Shown in pieces: positions 27,101 to 34,977 of a DNA stretch of 64,000 nucleotides (its first letter is position 1; the number at the start of each line of letters is the position of its first letter). The position numbers were made by a program, and so were the translations under genes. Under the pieces are notes generated by a model, which worked only from the letters and a program-made list of their open reading frames with translations, ran no database searches and was not told the DNA's origin. Source of the DNA: M3007 sp041736625 (lineage in GTDB: Bacteria > Bacteroidota > Bacteroidia > Chitinophagales > Saprospiraceae); the NCBI GenBank assembly GCA_041736625.1, contig JBGSTG010000073.1, forward strand, positions 32,733 through 96,732. Direction: 5' to 3'.

Positions 27101-30100
27101 ATTCAAGGGTCAGATCGCCGTTCAGGTTGAGGGTCTCGTCGTTGCCGCAATCCAGGAAGGCGCCAAATCCATTAAACTGTATGCCGTAGTCCTGTTGAAA
27201 GACAACAGCCAGGTGCATCCAGTTTCCGGCAGGGTAGGGGGCTTTGCTTTGCACAAATTTGCCGTTCACACCGGCGAAAACGGCAAATGCAGGGAGGGGA
27301 GAGGCGGCCTGGGTTGGAGCGCCCATGATCCTGCCGTCGCGCGAGAACCGGGAGTAGTCCCGGGCCTCCATACCGTGGAAATGCCAGTATCCCAACAGGT
27401 CGGTTTCGTTGCCGACGAGTCGCCGGTGCATGTCGGCGCGAATGGCAGATTCGGTACGCGCCCGTTTCCACACCCGCACGTCGTCTATTCGTCCCTGGAA
27501 AAAATTATCCAGCTTGCCAATCAGCCGTATGGGCTCCTGGATGGGCGTTTTGCCGGCAAAACTGTCGGTTTCCAACGCTTGTAATCCATTGATGAAAATC
27601 CGGAACCTGGTTCCGTCAAAGGACGCAGCCACGTGGTTCCAGGCATCGCTGATCAGGCGCGGTTCAGTGGTTACACTGTGCCAGGCGGCGCCGTCGCCAA
27701 AACCACCATGAATCCGGTTTTTCTGATAGACATACAACGAAGGCGCCCGATTTACACCGATGTTCAGGCTTCCGGCCCCGCCGCCGAGGATGGCGTGGTA
27801 TGCATCGTCGGTTGCTTCGGGATAAATCCAGGCTTCGAGGGTGAACGTGTTTTGCAGGAGCACGCCCTGGGCGAGTTCAACGTAGTCGTCGGTTCCGTTG
27901 AGCACAAGCGCGGTGAGCAGCTCATCCGGCTTTAGTCCGAGGGTGTATCCCGACTGTTCGGACTGGTGGTGTAGTATGCGGGCCTGTCCGGAAACACCGA
28001 TTGGGCGAATCCAGGCTTCCAGCGTCAGGTCGTCTGTCATATCCAGCGAGCGCAGCGGATGTTCCTGCCCGAGGACGGCCCTGGTGGCGCCGCCGTCGAA
28101 GAAAAGCGTGCTTCCTGGTTGCGCAGCGCTCCACTTGCTGCTCAGCGTGGCGCCACTGGTGACGCGCTGGTTGGCGACGGGGCCGGCCGGGTCCTCATTT
28201 GCGGGATAGTCCGGAACCACAGCCCGCAACAGGAGAGAACCGCCGAACAAATCGCCGGGCACCTTGGTGGTGGACGCATTTTTCGCATAATCGTACTCGA
28301 GGAAAAACAGCGGTTGGGCGGTGCCGGAAAATACGCCGTTAAACGCGCTGGTTACCGGCATTATAGTGGCTCCAGTGTCAGCAGGGACCGAAAGGGTCAG
28401 TCGCGTATTGCCCAGGATCAGGGTGGCGTCTTTTTCCAGCGCTCGTTTCAGTCCGTTGGGCACGGACAGGGTAAGCAGCCCGTTGTTTTCGGTCACGATA
28501 CCATCGCCGACCCGTTCGCGATAACCGACGACCCTGCCGTTGATCTCGTGTCCGGCTTCGCCGTTCAATACACGGGCGAACCGTTCGGGCGCGCGCGGCA
28601 CCTTCCGCCAGGTCTCTTCGATGTCGACCCCGGCGATGCGAACGGTGCAGGTGGCGTCGTCGGGGCCGTCGGCGATTTCGAGGACGATCTTGTCCATGTC
28701 TAGATCGGTGGACCGGGCGATGCAGATGACGGCTTTTTTCGCGGCAACGGATGTGTCGTCCAGCGGGTATTGGGCTCTTTCCGTAAACGTAGCGTAGTAG
28801 GCTGCGAAGAACTGATCGTCGGCCCCGCGGAAGTACAAGGCCAGCGAACCGGTGGCGCTGTCAAACAGGAACGGCGTATCGTTGGTCCAGGCAAAACCAA
28901 GCAGGCCTCCCGAAACGGAGAGCCCTTGGGCGTCGACCCGTGCGGTGGGCATGTAGGCCTCTGCGCCATGTGCCAGCGTATGGTTGAGGGTGTTCAGCGT
29001 ATTTTGGGCCGCCAGCAATTTTGCCGAGAGGACTTGTTGTTCTGCGAGGGCGAGCTGATGGTTTTTTTCGGCATGAAGGATCTGCGCCGACAGTTCGGGT
29101 TTTGTCTGAACCCGGAATGCGGAAATATTCACACGCCAAAACGCACCGAGGTCTGCGGTGTCTTCTTTGAAAGTTGCGCTTTGGCCATTGTCCAGATCGT
29201 GTTCAAAAACGGTGATTTGGAGCGGGGACGGAATTTTTATAGAAGCGATTGAGTCGTTAAAATTCAGTTCAGCATCCGGGTTGTTCAATTCCGAATAGGG
29301 CACCTCCTGTATGCCGAAGCGCCTGGAACGGCCGTCATAATTTACGGCAGAGAACACGGTTACCCGGGCTTCCTCCCGGGCCGTCACGAGTGTTTGCCAG
29401 ATCAGCAGGCGCTGACCGGTAGTCTTGGTGGCCTTGGCCAGGGCTTCACTCAGGATACGCACTTCCTCCTCGGCCGTTCGGGCGGCTTCCAGTTGGTCGT
29501 TGATGGATGGCAACGCGTGGTCTGTGGGGTTGACCCTGTCGAGGGGCAGGTAGTCGGGGACCTGCGCGATTTTGCCGGTGGCCGACACGGCGAAATCCAG
29601 CACGGCAATGTGGTTTCGGCCGGGTGTGGATGCGTTGGCGACGGCGAAGGCCAGCATGATGCGGGCCGATTGCTTGAGGGGTTTTTGCTGTCCGTCGTAT
29701 CCGCTCGGCACGTTCGTCTGTTGGAAGTAAAGCAGGGAGGTTAAGCCCGATGCTACGGCGCGCATTTCCAGCGCTTCCGCTTTTCGTTCTGCCACCTGGA
29801 AGCTGTTGCGATTGACGCCGCTGTTGTCGCCCACGGGCGCATCGGAAGTGACCCATTGTCCGCCAATCAGGGCGCCGTTTGCGTCGTTGTGTGTTTGGTC
29901 AAAGGCCGTGCTTCCGTGCGCTTCATCGAAGCGCCAGTAACCCACGAGCCCTGGTTCGAGGCCGGTTAGGCGCTGGTGCAGGTCCGTCTCCAGTTCCCGG
30001 GCGCTGCGCACCCGGTTCCAGCAGCGCAACTCGTCCAGTGTTCCGGTAAACCCGTCTTTCGCAGCGCCAAAGGTGCGTACGGGTTTTGCAGTTGGCTTTT

Positions 30101-31349
30101 CGCCGTCGGCGGGTACTTCTATCTTGTCACGCAGGTTTCCGTTGATGTAAAATCGGAAAGCCAGGTCGTCGAAGGTTAGGGCGATGTGGTTCCACGTATT
30201 TGGGGTGAGCATGCTTTTTGAGGTGTACCGGTCGCCCTGGCCGCTGCCGAAGTCGACGCGCAGACGGGTTTGGGCCACCACCAGCACGGATAGCCCGCCG
30301 GCGTCCGGCCCACTGACGGCAGCGCCGATCAGCACCTGTGGTTTGGTGCTCTGTGTCTGCGCGGGTTTGATCCAGGCCTCTACAGTAAATGGATTATGAA
30401 GAAAAACATCTTGTTGCAGGGCGACATGGTCGGTTGGTTTGGCCAAATGGAGCGCCGTTTCGGCGTGGCCTTCGCGCGTGGGGGCAAAAATTGAAGTGCC
30501 TCGGGTGTTGAACAACCCGTCGGCCGCGCGTTCGACGCTGAACGCGTCAATGCGTCCCGAACGCCGGTTTTGGGCGAATATCTGCCAGCGCTCCAGTTCG
30601 TTGACGGTGGTGGGCACGAGCAGAACGGAAAAACGTCCGGACTGCAGGTTGCCGACAAAGCGCAGTTCCTGGGTAGGCTCCGTGAACGGGTTGCCGTCGA
30701 GGTCTTTGGGGCCGAGGCTGTCCTTCCGGCTGGCCGGTCGGTGTTTGCTGCGGCTACGCTGAAAACGGACTTCCCGTTTGGGCTGAAGCTCGGCGCCTAT
30801 CAGCACAAAGCGGTCTACCAGCAGGGTGGCGTCCACCAGGGGTACCAGGTTGCCGTTGGCATCTTTGACCGGCACGCCATCCTTGTCCAGTTTGTGGACC
30901 TGTCCGGGGTGGTTTGCGTCGATGGCCTGGCGAAAAACATACACGTGTTGCCCGTCGGACAGCGTTTGAAAGGGCGCATCTGCCGTGAATCGCGCGGTGG
31001 AGGACAAAAACAGGTCGCGGTCGCGTGCGGGAATCCTGCTACCGTTTTTTTCCGGGGTGGCGGCGCCTTTACGAAAAACCGGAAGCAACACCTGATCGGC
31101 CACGCCGAAACCCACTGCTGCAATTTCATCGGGGAATGCCAGTTCGGTCGGGCCTCCAGGCCAGTACCCGACATCCAGGGGCGAGGTGGCATTGGCCGGA
31201 CTCTGGTCCATGACGGCGTAATGCATTCGCCGCGACTCATCCATGGTAAAGGCAATGAGCACGCCCTTATGGCGGAGCAAGGCCGTGTGGCGGTAAGATT
31301 TATCGGAATAGGATTTGGTGAGGTTGGACAGGACGTTTTCAATCAGCAT
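21114..31349 (-). CDS. Giant 3411-residue protein with nested LamG domains, a beta/gamma-crystallin domain and eight PKD-like domains
   Basis: The largest gene in the window. Domains by residue: about 305-490 LamG-1 (FTVEAWIKP ... GYWRFDE); about 600-650 coiled coil; about 664-748 beta/gamma-crystallin-like (VFSAVNYDG, FNDSIASIKIP); about 1095-1720 a split LamG with two more LamG domains inserted in it; about 1760-2390 a unique beta-rich segment with Gly-rich alternating stretches (ALQFGFKSGTKAGGGLGF); about 2410-2595 two PKD-like domains; about 2596-2815 LamG-5; about 2815-3411 six more PKD-like domains ending exactly at the last strand. There is no signal peptide, membrane segment or T9SS sorting domain, so its route to the outside, if it is exported, is unclear. 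LamG and PKD domains suggest glycan or protein binding. It lies 430 bases downstream of the sensor kinase gene. The reading frame is intact with no stop over 10.2 kb. Confidence 0.88.
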   Translation of the reverse strand: MLIENVLSNLTKSYSDKSYRHTALLRHKGVLIAFTMDESRRMHYAVMDQSPANATSPLDVGYWPGGPTELAFPDEIAAVGFGVADQVLLPVFRKGAATPEKNGSRIPARDRDLFLSSTARFTADAPFQTLSDGQHVYVFRQAIDANHPGQVHKLDKDGVPVKDANGNLVPLVDATLLVDRFVLIGAELQPKREVRFQRSRSKHRPASRKDSLGPKDLDGNPFTEPTQELRFVGNLQSGRFSVLLVPTTVNELERWQIFAQNRRSGRIDAFSVERAADGLFNTRGTSIFAPTREGHAETALHLAKPTDHVALQQDVFLHNPFTVEAWIKPAQTQSTKPQVLIGAAVSGPDAGGLSVLVVAQTRLRVDFGSGQGDRYTSKSMLTPNTWNHIALTFDDLAFRFYINGNLRDKIEVPADGEKPTAKPVRTFGAAKDGFTGTLDELRCWNRVRSARELETDLHQRLTGLEPGLVGYWRFDEAHGSTAFDQTHNDANGALIGGQWVTSDAPVGDNSGVNRNSFQVAERKAEALEMRAVASGLTSLLYFQQTNVPSGYDGQQKPLKQSARIMLAFAVANASTPGRNHIAVLDFAVSATGKIAQVPDYLPLDRVNPTDHALPSINDQLEAARTAEEEVRILSEALAKATKTTGQRLLIWQTLVTAREEARVTVFSAVNYDGRSRRFGIQEVPYSELNNPDAELNFNDSIASIKIPSPLQITVFEHDLDNGQSATFKEDTADLGAFWRVNISAFRVQTKPELSAQILHAEKNHQLALAEQQVLSAKLLAAQNTLNTLNHTLAHGAEAYMPTARVDAQGLSVSGGLLGFAWTNDTPFLFDSATGSLALYFRGADDQFFAAYYATFTERAQYPLDDTSVAAKKAVICIARSTDLDMDKIVLEIADGPDDATCTVRIAGVDIEETWRKVPRAPERFARVLNGEAGHEINGRVVGYRERVGDGIVTENNGLLTLSVPNGLKRALEKDATLILGNTRLTLSVPADTGATIMPVTSAFNGVFSGTAQPLFFLEYDYAKNASTTKVPGDLFGGSLLLRAVVPDYPANEDPAGPVANQRVTSGATLSSKWSAAQPGSTLFFDGGATRAVLGQEHPLRSLDMTDDLTLEAWIRPIGVSGQARILHHQSEQSGYTLGLKPDELLTALVLNGTDDYVELAQGVLLQNTFTLEAWIYPEATDDAYHAILGGGAGSLNIGVNRAPSLYVYQKNRIHGGFGDGAAWHSVTTEPRLISDAWNHVAASFDGTRFRIFINGLQALETDSFAGKTPIQEPIRLIGKLDNFFQGRIDDVRVWKRARTESAIRADMHRRLVGNETDLLGYWHFHGMEARDYSRFSRDGRIMGAPTQAASPLPAFAVFAGVNGKFVQSKAPYPAGNWMHLAVVFQQDYGIQFNGFGAFLDCGNDETLNLNGDLTLELFAGTHDVGWHTHGLLERNAGNGESPYNLLIDFSGRLVFQFDDDNGKREVFTSTIPVPNQQSTVLSVTRKRESVDYRISDNETKTLAWYTIGLHIDGHSDFFIYAFDEETRKAAEETRKASPDTVVIRSGSAKLPNIGRSNGHTHIGRNESRYFKGVISEVRIWSVAREITDLGQEVAQGVTGLVSWWRFEEREGTRANDSNGQNHAQIEGAAVWIKDPNPQRSGLTLIVNDQGPVNTEPRSGLPMQTGLFALGALDNNEHYHGELEEVRIWKSARTREQVDDNLFRRLNGEFDQIIAYYTFDAEKNNKLTDNGLLGNHLEIQGPANYELSTAPIGDDAPVVRSALAGVRTPFSGFIHATPAVQEYGDMQVDSRGDLIGVFKRCYGFIQNNELKLLTGYKVGDLAVEWIGQVQYAPQLIGFIEGAPPVPSENLTMPSVEMIGDLDDYNETSTVAFSEAEESTFTYSASKEQGFGLEVEAALQFGFKSGTKAGGGLGFISLTSIEESKVLVGVRTRFEAMWSWMDQASVGTTRQKGKKTSLELRGRYTTPAENAQEPFGRRFIPDNTGLALVQSETADVFALRLKHNNALISFSLQPNPDIPKDWNIIHFPINPQYVKQGTLDGKVGPQPDVDYPNALTYSNDVSYFKPVEAYARKNEIQKQERERETYFAQFAAKDKGRAAYFPEDSALSLTEQEEMRKKARRNLVNTYVWTSDGGLFAETSQVMETHTETSGGTYEFRGAAGIDVRIGFAIVKVASQFELNAMFVGQHKLEVSKTRESRTGFELEVSVEKVERDIYKRDPDNQKIVLLDTTDPKRPKPVKTPYKVDAYRFMSFYLEPQTEHFDQFFGQVVDPLWIAQSDDPAANALREARQEGKKPACWRILHRVTYVSRVLPPLDDSAPPSLEKALQTLDLESNYELIKALEPYVRPKLGSFTDFTEAVRNTLRLNLPELQPHASEIIGYMSQYFGISAGADNESGQFGETTLSELAPNQPPIVFAGADQTIGLDGASADADLEASVVDDRLEKPEALFVTWEKTAGPDDMAFGNIHAVATKATFRKRGRYHLQLTATDGILEAAHTTVVIVNERPVISAGPPIETNALKIDLIGMIADHGLGDPQTGSVTVKWLQSGGLGAVHFDDEDQLQTKATFEKPGNYLIKLLVSNGTFDANAEVVVRIAARVERNLQALYTFEENSGLFANDVSGTGEPLPLQLPDAQSASWIKGGLHLKKPALLKASGSVHRLLDALIATNEITLEAWIKPAKTAPTGLARIITCSASAGARNFTLAQQGDQFHFHLRTSTTNDNASNKVLAASAPTAGRMTHVVCTRNAAGMAHLFVDGVELASRKIDGHFGNWASAYELGFGNEFGPSNPDNAWLGELHLAAVYSRALAREEIQQNFRFGPNQNLPPVAFAGADTTVLWPEYDWSKNSLQEKSFPLNGRVTHDRPTTGTIRWEQIGGPAKGVVFENENNVQTSVRVTQKGQYRFRLTAQDGELLSSSETVVVVHVPPRIALEQPLQKLSLTGAMVETELRATLLDDGRGDQQAGHLATFQWQLAGGPAPVDISDTDTLQARAVFTKRGVYRLQLRVHNGVLETVVPVDITVNQLPLLSVPAPLLITLPLNKVSLGDLITDTGLGNPAADALIVLWKKLDGPGNVAFADAAKPKTTATFDAGGFYRLRFEVRNPDDAALYAFTELPVTVNTAPLVHPGADPKPLLLQMGQTHVSTWLDATVSDDGLPDPPGATALLWSKKSGPANLTIVSPQSDFTEVRFNKKGKYVLQVEAGDGAAKTSGAVTVVVNSAPVVDAGPKQHFTLAEGATEVMVNLDGKIVDNGLGDSDHPGALTLAWKQVFGPGTSSINNPDKAATGVILPNSPGVYTFSLVVSNGYDTATDTVEVALNLPPDFDLNLFENDLPTPLQKELRAELVNLNPGNPNLDGLRFEWKQLSGPGVISFQPAAGNGAVVVATFPKAGFYSCSVTATNNKGFLIGKTTAFFVD

Positions 31350-31779
31350 AATGGGATGATTTGCGTAAAAAAGACGTCCTAAAGATGTGTTTTATAAATA
31401 GTTCTTGCAAATATTTTAACCTATAAATCGCGGGCTTTGTATTTTTGCCAAACAATAATTTAAATATTGTAAATTTTGTGTGTTTTATCTACTATAAATT
31501 TTGTTTTCGTTTTACTGTACCATTATCGAAATGCCAATAATAAAAAACTGCGAACTGGCCTGACGCCGGTCCACAGGGCTTAGTTTTTTGGGGATATTGG
31601 TTTTTTGGGATTATTGCCAAAATTGGTTTTTTGGGGGGCCTTCGGGGTGTTGGGTGTGATCATCTGGTTTGTAATTCAAAGATAACGTGTATACTTTCTT
31701 TAAACCAGGTGCGATGAATGTACCTGTTGTTTGGATGTACGAGGCTTCATTTTCAGCAAGGGAACCTATAATGTCTGCG
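31350..31779. other. AT-rich intergenic region upstream of the giant gene
   Basis: This 430-base gap separates the sensor kinase stop and the giant-gene start, both on the minus strand. Bases 31380-31540 are very AT-rich and probably hold the giant gene's promoter, though I see no exact -7 box. Bases 31583-31638 hold three copies of GTTTTTTGGG. I see no credible small gene. Confidence 0.5.
31583..31638. repeat. Three copies of GTTTTTTGGG
   Basis: Copies start at 31583, 31600 and 31625, spaced 17 and 25 bases. On the minus strand they read CCCAAAAAAC. They lie upstream of the giant LamG gene and downstream of the kinase stop. They might be binding sites for a regulator or a remnant repeat. 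Confidence 0.5.
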
Positions 31780-34700
31780 CTACAGCAAGGGTAGTGACAT
31801 CGTTACTTTAGTGCCAGCGGGCTGCCCGTCCGGTTCTACAAGGTCGATGGTTTCAAAACCGGCAGTCACGCCGGTTTCCGCTTCAAGCAGTTGAAGTCTT
31901 TGACGAATAATGGTCAATGCTTTCGACACATGTTCTGATGCTTCATTCTGTTGCCTGGCGGCGTGTCTGCCGATCCCGTTGTCTTCTACGGAGCACACCA
32001 GCCGTTGCTGATCCAGTTCAAACCGTATCCGGATCATGCCGGCTTCTGCCTTGTTACTCAGACCATGCCAGATGGCATTTTCCACAAACGGTTGCAGGAT
32101 CATGGTGGGGATGATGGTGTCTTCGGGGTCGAGCGTTTCGTCGGTTTCAATGAAAAAATCAAATATTTTTTCAAACCGCATGGCTTCGGTTAGCAGGTAC
32201 TGCCGGAGAAACCGGATCTCGTCTGTGACCGAAATGTATGGTTTGGCCGCCAGGTTCAGTATGGTGCGCATAAGGCCGGCGAAACGGCCTAGATAATCGC
32301 TGGCCGTATCAATATCCTTTTTCAGTATGTAGGAATTGATCGAGTTCATGCTGTTGAAAATGAAGTGTGGATTCATTTGCAGGCGCAGCACAGCGGTTTC
32401 GAATTCGGCAATCTGTTGTTTTGTCTCGGCTTCTTTTTGTTTAAATTCGGCTTCTTTTTGCCTGATTTCCGCTTCCCGGCGCTTCATGTCCGCTTCCCGG
32501 CGAATCCGGTTGACCCTGGTGCGGTAAAAAACATACAGTCCACCCAGCATAATCAGACCCGACAGGGTCAGAAACCACCAGGTGAGGTACCAGGGCGGCC
32601 GGACGTGGATGGTCAGGGCCTGTACCGACGGCCCCCACACGCCGTCGCTGTTGGCTGCGCGCAGCCAGAACGTATAGGTGCCCGGCATGAGCTTGGGGTA
32701 TCGCGCAAAGCCCGTTTCCCCTTTGTTCACATCCAGCCAGTAATCGTCCTTTTCCGCCATGCGGTACTGCAGTCGGTTGTTCGCGGGGGCGCTGTACTCG
32801 ATCGCCACAAACTCGAACGACAGGGTATTTTCGCTGAAGGGCAGCGACAATTCCCGGATTTGGGTGATGTTGGAGGCGCCGGTCCGCCGGCACACGACGT
32901 TATCAGGGATCTTATCGTTTATTTTTATCCCGGTGATGACGGTTTTGGGTAGGGGAGTGGTGGGGGAAAAAGCAAACCCTGCCGGCACGATGGTGATCCC
33001 GTTGTTCCCGGCGAACCACAGTTCGCCGTTTTTTCGTTTCAGGGCGACCATCTGGTCAAATTCGGTCGATTGCATTCCGTCTGCCAGGACAAAAGCGTGG
33101 ATGCTGTCGGTGTTGTGCCACATCAACGCCAGCCCTTTGTTGGTGCTCACCCACAGGTTTTGGGCGGCATCCGGCAACAGTGCCTTGATAAATTTGCCCG
33201 GCAGCCCCTCGGGTTCTGCGAGGACTGCCGGTTCGGTTCTAGGTGTGTTTTGCGCAAATTTTAACAGGCCATTCGATGTACCCAGGTAGATAATGTTTTT
33301 CGTTTTGTCCTCATACAGGGCGTTCACCATGCCGTTCAGGGGGAATGAATCGCGCAGCACCAACGTATTGCCGTGTTTGCTGAATACGCACATTTCGTTG
33401 TAATTGCGGATGCAATACAACAATCCGTCTGTCCCCTGAAAAATGGACTGGTAGCTGACCTGGTCACCCGGCAACAGATTAATCAGTTTGTCCTTGCCTC
33501 CGGATTGCACGACTTCGAAAACCCCGCTTTCTTCGGATACGGCGAGTATGTCGCGTTCCCTGGTTTGACAAACAAAATTCATAATAAAGTCGGACTTGCC
33601 GTCCTGGTCCGCCACCGGGTAAAAAATGCCTTTTTCAGGGTTCATGTGCGCCACCCCCTCCGCTGTAGCCACCCAGAGTTGGTTTTTGTGGTCCACCAGG
33701 AGTCCCCTGACCCAGTCGGAAGGCAACGACGCGGGGTCGCCGGGTCTGTTTCGGAAATGGCGCATCACCGCGCCGCTTGTGTTCAACTGAAAAAGGCCGG
33801 CAGGGACGGTGGCCACCCATACATTGCCGGACCAGTCTTCCTGAAGGGCCCAGAAGTTATAGTTAAACGTGTTGTCGGAAGCGGGGAACTTGGGCAGGCT
33901 GTTGAATTTGGTTTTGCGCAGGTTGGCGAAAAGTACGCCCCGGGTCTCGTCTGTGATCCACAGGTTGTCATCGGCATCCACCAAAGCATATTTATAGCCG
34001 TGGATGGCCTGGGTTTTTCCCTCGATGAAATGGCAGGTGACCGGCAGCACGTTGAAGGCAGGGCCATCGACCACAAAAACGCCCTTGCCCCTTGATACCA
34101 AAATAAACATGCCTTGTTTCCAGGGCGCCAGGGAACCGGAATGCCCGGCAAATTCAGGCCAGGACTTGCGTATGCGATCCTTTTGGGGATTCCAGGCGAG
34201 CAGTCCCCGCTTGTCACTCAGCACCCAGACCAGGGAATCACTTACCGGTAAAACATCTATGATCAGTTCGTTCGGGAAGTAAAGGGTTTTCTTTTGCCCG
34301 GACGAGTGTCCGGATACCGGTTTCCCGTTTTCCATCGTATAGATCAACAACCCGTCAGCCAAACCGAAGGCATACATTCTGAACACCGATCCGTCCGTTT
34401 GGATCTGGAACCGGTACCGAAAATGTTCGGTATCCAGCATGTGCGTGGCCGCTTGCTCCGGTTTGTTTTTGTCCATGCGGTAAATGGCATATCCGGTGCT
34501 TACCCACAGCAGGGAATCCTTTTCGAGGAATTGAACCGTGTAATCCCCGGATATTTTTCGCCCTTGTTCGTCGTTCAAAAAAAAACGACGAAAATGATCC
34601 TGTTTGCGCAGGTAACCGTGAATGGCTTCCGGGGTGCTGAACCAAATATCGCTGTTCCGGTCTTCAAAAAAACGGCTGTGAATGGTTTCTCCCAACAAGG

Positions 34701-34959
34701 AGGTTGTATCGTCCCGGGCCGACAGGTATTCCCGCGTATTCAGGCCGTCAAACCGGTAGAGGCCGGATTCCGAGCTGATCCAGACGAACCCTTCGCTGTC
34801 GTGGTGCACGTACCAGTTATACCCTTGCGACAGCCCTTCTTTGGCAGACAGGGAATGGAACCACAGGGTCTGTGGATGCTGGCACCGGAGTATTGCCGGC
34901 GCCAGCATGCACAGCCACAGCCAAAAGACTGCGCGGGATTGCGGGGAACCGGATGGCAT
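31780..34959 (-). CDS. Two-component sensor: periplasmic propeller + Y_Y_Y + LytS-type histidine kinase
   Basis: A 1059-residue sensor. It has an N-terminal signal/anchor (residues about 10-26), a two-component-regulator propeller region (about 30-690, blades such as GFVWISSESGLYRFDGL and NLWVSTNKGLAL), a Y_Y_Y Ig-like domain (about 700-780), one transmembrane helix (about 790-812), a 21-bp-repeat-encoded coiled coil (about 815-850), and a LytS-type kinase with phosphoacceptor His near 864 (MNPHFIFNSMNSINSYIL) and ATP-binding DNGIG. It lacks the fused AraC regulator of hybrid systems, so it needs a separate response regulator. The LytTR gene at 37077-37832 is the natural partner. It begins 18 bases after the DyP peroxidase stop and is probably co-transcribed with it. 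Confidence 0.92.
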   Translation of the reverse strand: MPSGSPQSRAVFWLWLCMLAPAILRCQHPQTLWFHSLSAKEGLSQGYNWYVHHDSEGFVWISSESGLYRFDGLNTREYLSARDDTTSLLGETIHSRFFEDRNSDIWFSTPEAIHGYLRKQDHFRRFFLNDEQGRKISGDYTVQFLEKDSLLWVSTGYAIYRMDKNKPEQAATHMLDTEHFRYRFQIQTDGSVFRMYAFGLADGLLIYTMENGKPVSGHSSGQKKTLYFPNELIIDVLPVSDSLVWVLSDKRGLLAWNPQKDRIRKSWPEFAGHSGSLAPWKQGMFILVSRGKGVFVVDGPAFNVLPVTCHFIEGKTQAIHGYKYALVDADDNLWITDETRGVLFANLRKTKFNSLPKFPASDNTFNYNFWALQEDWSGNVWVATVPAGLFQLNTSGAVMRHFRNRPGDPASLPSDWVRGLLVDHKNQLWVATAEGVAHMNPEKGIFYPVADQDGKSDFIMNFVCQTRERDILAVSEESGVFEVVQSGGKDKLINLLPGDQVSYQSIFQGTDGLLYCIRNYNEMCVFSKHGNTLVLRDSFPLNGMVNALYEDKTKNIIYLGTSNGLLKFAQNTPRTEPAVLAEPEGLPGKFIKALLPDAAQNLWVSTNKGLALMWHNTDSIHAFVLADGMQSTEFDQMVALKRKNGELWFAGNNGITIVPAGFAFSPTTPLPKTVITGIKINDKIPDNVVCRRTGASNITQIRELSLPFSENTLSFEFVAIEYSAPANNRLQYRMAEKDDYWLDVNKGETGFARYPKLMPGTYTFWLRAANSDGVWGPSVQALTIHVRPPWYLTWWFLTLSGLIMLGGLYVFYRTRVNRIRREADMKRREAEIRQKEAEFKQKEAETKQQIAEFETAVLRLQMNPHFIFNSMNSINSYILKKDIDTASDYLGRFAGLMRTILNLAAKPYISVTDEIRFLRQYLLTEAMRFEKIFDFFIETDETLDPEDTIIPTMILQPFVENAIWHGLSNKAEAGMIRIRFELDQQRLVCSVEDNGIGRHAARQQNEASEHVSKALTIIRQRLQLLEAETGVTAGFETIDLVEPDGQPAGTKVTMSLPLL
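32426..32502. repeat. 21-bp tandem repeat inside the sensor kinase gene
   Basis: Four copies begin near 32426, 32447, 32468 and 32489. The first two share TCGGCTTCTTTTTG and the last two share TCCGCTTCCCGG. Each unit encodes seven residues (K/R-R/Q-E-A-E/D-x-K/R), one heptad of the signalling coiled coil between membrane helix and kinase. Confidence 0.75.
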
Positions 34960-34977
34960 TATGGCTACTTTTTTTGG

